A stretch of 5,755 nucleotides of DNA from Nitrospirae bacterium RIFCSPHIGHO2_01_FULL_66_17 (GTDB taxonomy: Bacteria > Nitrospirota > Nitrospiria > 2-01-FULL-66-17): the NCBI GenBank assembly GCA_001803875.1, contig MHEO01000043.1, positions 9,529 through 15,283 of the forward strand. Reading direction: 5' to 3'. Shown here in pieces: positions 5,222 through 5,755 of this stretch. The translations under genes and the position numbers were made by a program. Position 1 is the stretch's first letter; each line of letters begins with the position of its first letter. The notes under the pieces are model-generated. The model worked only from the letters and a program-made list of their open reading frames with translations. It did no database searches and had not been told where the DNA came from.

Positions 5222-5755
5222 TCCGCGGCCGCTTATTGGTGCCGTTCTATGCGCTCGCGCGACGGGCGGTCTGGGGTCTCGCCGTGCTCTGGGTGGTGGC
5301 GACACTGACCTTCCTCCTGCTGCGCGCCGTTCCCGGCGGGCCGTTCGACAGCGAAAAGCAGCTCCCGCCGGAGATCGTCGCGAACATCGAGGCGAAGTAC
5401 CACTTGGACCAGCCGGTCTGGCGCCAGTACCTCCTGTACCTCGGCGGACTGGTCCGCGGGGATCTCGGTCCCTCGTTCAAGTACGTCGGCCGGGACGTGG
5501 TCGACATCCTGGCCGAGACCTTTCCGGTCTCTCTGGCGCTGGGCGCGGTCGCGTTGCTGGTCGCGGTGGTGCTGGGGCTGACCTTCGGCATCCTCGCCGG
5601 CGAGCGGCCGGGCACCTGGGTCGATCGGGGCGGGATGATGCTGGCGACGGCCGGCGTGGCGGTGCCGAACTTCGTGTTGGGCGCGGTCCTGGTGCTGGTC
5701 GTCTCCCACCGCCTCCACCTGTTGCCGCCGGCGCTGTGGGAGGGACCTCGGTATC
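5218..5755 (+). CDS. oppB: Oligopeptide ABC transporter permease OppB (partial, 3' end off window)
   Basis: The first 179 codons of an inner-membrane permease of the BPD_transp_1 family, which pairs with OppC to import peptides delivered by OppA. The first membrane helix spans about residues 18-36 and ends in FLLLRAVPGGPF. The stretches LPPEIVANIEAKYHL and GDLGPSFKYVG are nearly the same as in enterobacterial OppB. Further hydrophobic helices follow at about 101-123 and 137-162. The ATG overlaps the oppA stop (ATGA) and has GGAGG at 5203-5207. Compared with typical members, the N-terminus is about eight residues longer. This extra part (GRLLVPFY) is coded by an inverted near-copy of the 24-bp manC repeat and contains a TTA codon, rare in this GC-rich context. 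A GTG at 5239 is an in-frame alternative start but lacks a ribosome-binding site. The EAA loop would lie beyond the window. Confidence 0.93.
   Translation, partial: MIRGRLLVPFYALARRAVWGLAVLWVVATLTFLLLRAVPGGPFDSEKQLPPEIVANIEAKYHLDQPVWRQYLLYLGGLVRGDLGPSFKYVGRDVVDILAETFPVSLALGAVALLVAVVLGLTFGILAGERPGTWVDRGGMMLATAGVAVPNFVLGAVLVLVVSHRLHLLPPALWEGPRY
5226..5250 (-). repeat. Inverted near-copy of the manC 24-bp unit at the oppB start
   Basis: These 25 bp match the reverse complement of 516-540 at 22 of 25 positions. They code oppB residues 4-11 (GRLLVPFY), with the two flanking codons only partly covered. The antisense frame of the manC repeat also reads GRLLVPFY. Confidence 0.65.

Noticed and set aside
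3428..5305. 625-codon open frame on the minus strand opposite oppA
   Set aside because: It is a shadow of oppA with biased composition and no recognisable domain, while the plus strand has clear OppA and OppB motifs.

Overview
The window is a compact, GC-rich (by eye well above 60% G+C) stretch of bacterial chromosome in which all genes lie on the + strand. A lipoprotein-type OppA and an OppB permease very like the enterobacterial one suggest a high-GC bacterium, perhaps of a proteobacterial or related environmental lineage. The sequence alone does not fix the phylum.

Layout: (1) positions 1-42 look like the last 13 codons of an upstream gene whose TGA overlaps the next start as GTGA. (2) 39-458 is a small four-helix VanZ-family membrane protein. 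(3) 483-2042 is a bifunctional mannose-1-phosphate guanylyltransferase / mannose-6-phosphate isomerase (ManC/AlgA type). (4) 2042-2240 is a non-standard spacer. It holds a 157-bp element with 18-bp terminal inverted repeats and a strong internal hairpin, then a second perfect GC hairpin. (5) 2241-3647 is phosphomannomutase/phosphoglucomutase. (6) 3632-5221 is an oligopeptide-binding lipoprotein (OppA type). (7) 5218 to the window end is the N-terminal part of OppB.

The middle genes make a full GDP-mannose route: fructose-6-P to mannose-6-P (ManC cupin domain), mannose-6-P to mannose-1-P (phosphomannomutase), and mannose-1-P plus GTP to GDP-mannose (ManC nucleotidyltransferase domain). The product would feed polysaccharide or glycan synthesis. 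A peptide ABC importer follows with overlapping start and stop codons, so the set is probably co-transcribed, although the two functions are not obviously related.

The most unusual aspect is a set of related short repeats that enter or abut coding sequence. ManC has a repeat-derived N-terminal extension (two exact 24-bp units plus a 21-bp block shared with the 157-bp element). It also has an extra internal loop holding a degenerate inverted copy of the same block. OppB begins with an inverted near-copy of the 24-bp unit. Separately, a perfect 28-bp palindrome sits at an interdomain linker of the phosphomannomutase. The 157-bp element carries a small ORF with a good ribosome-binding site whose stop overlaps the phosphomannomutase GTG start, which could keep the two genes translationally coupled. 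No tRNA, rRNA, CRISPR array, transposase or clear promoter was seen.
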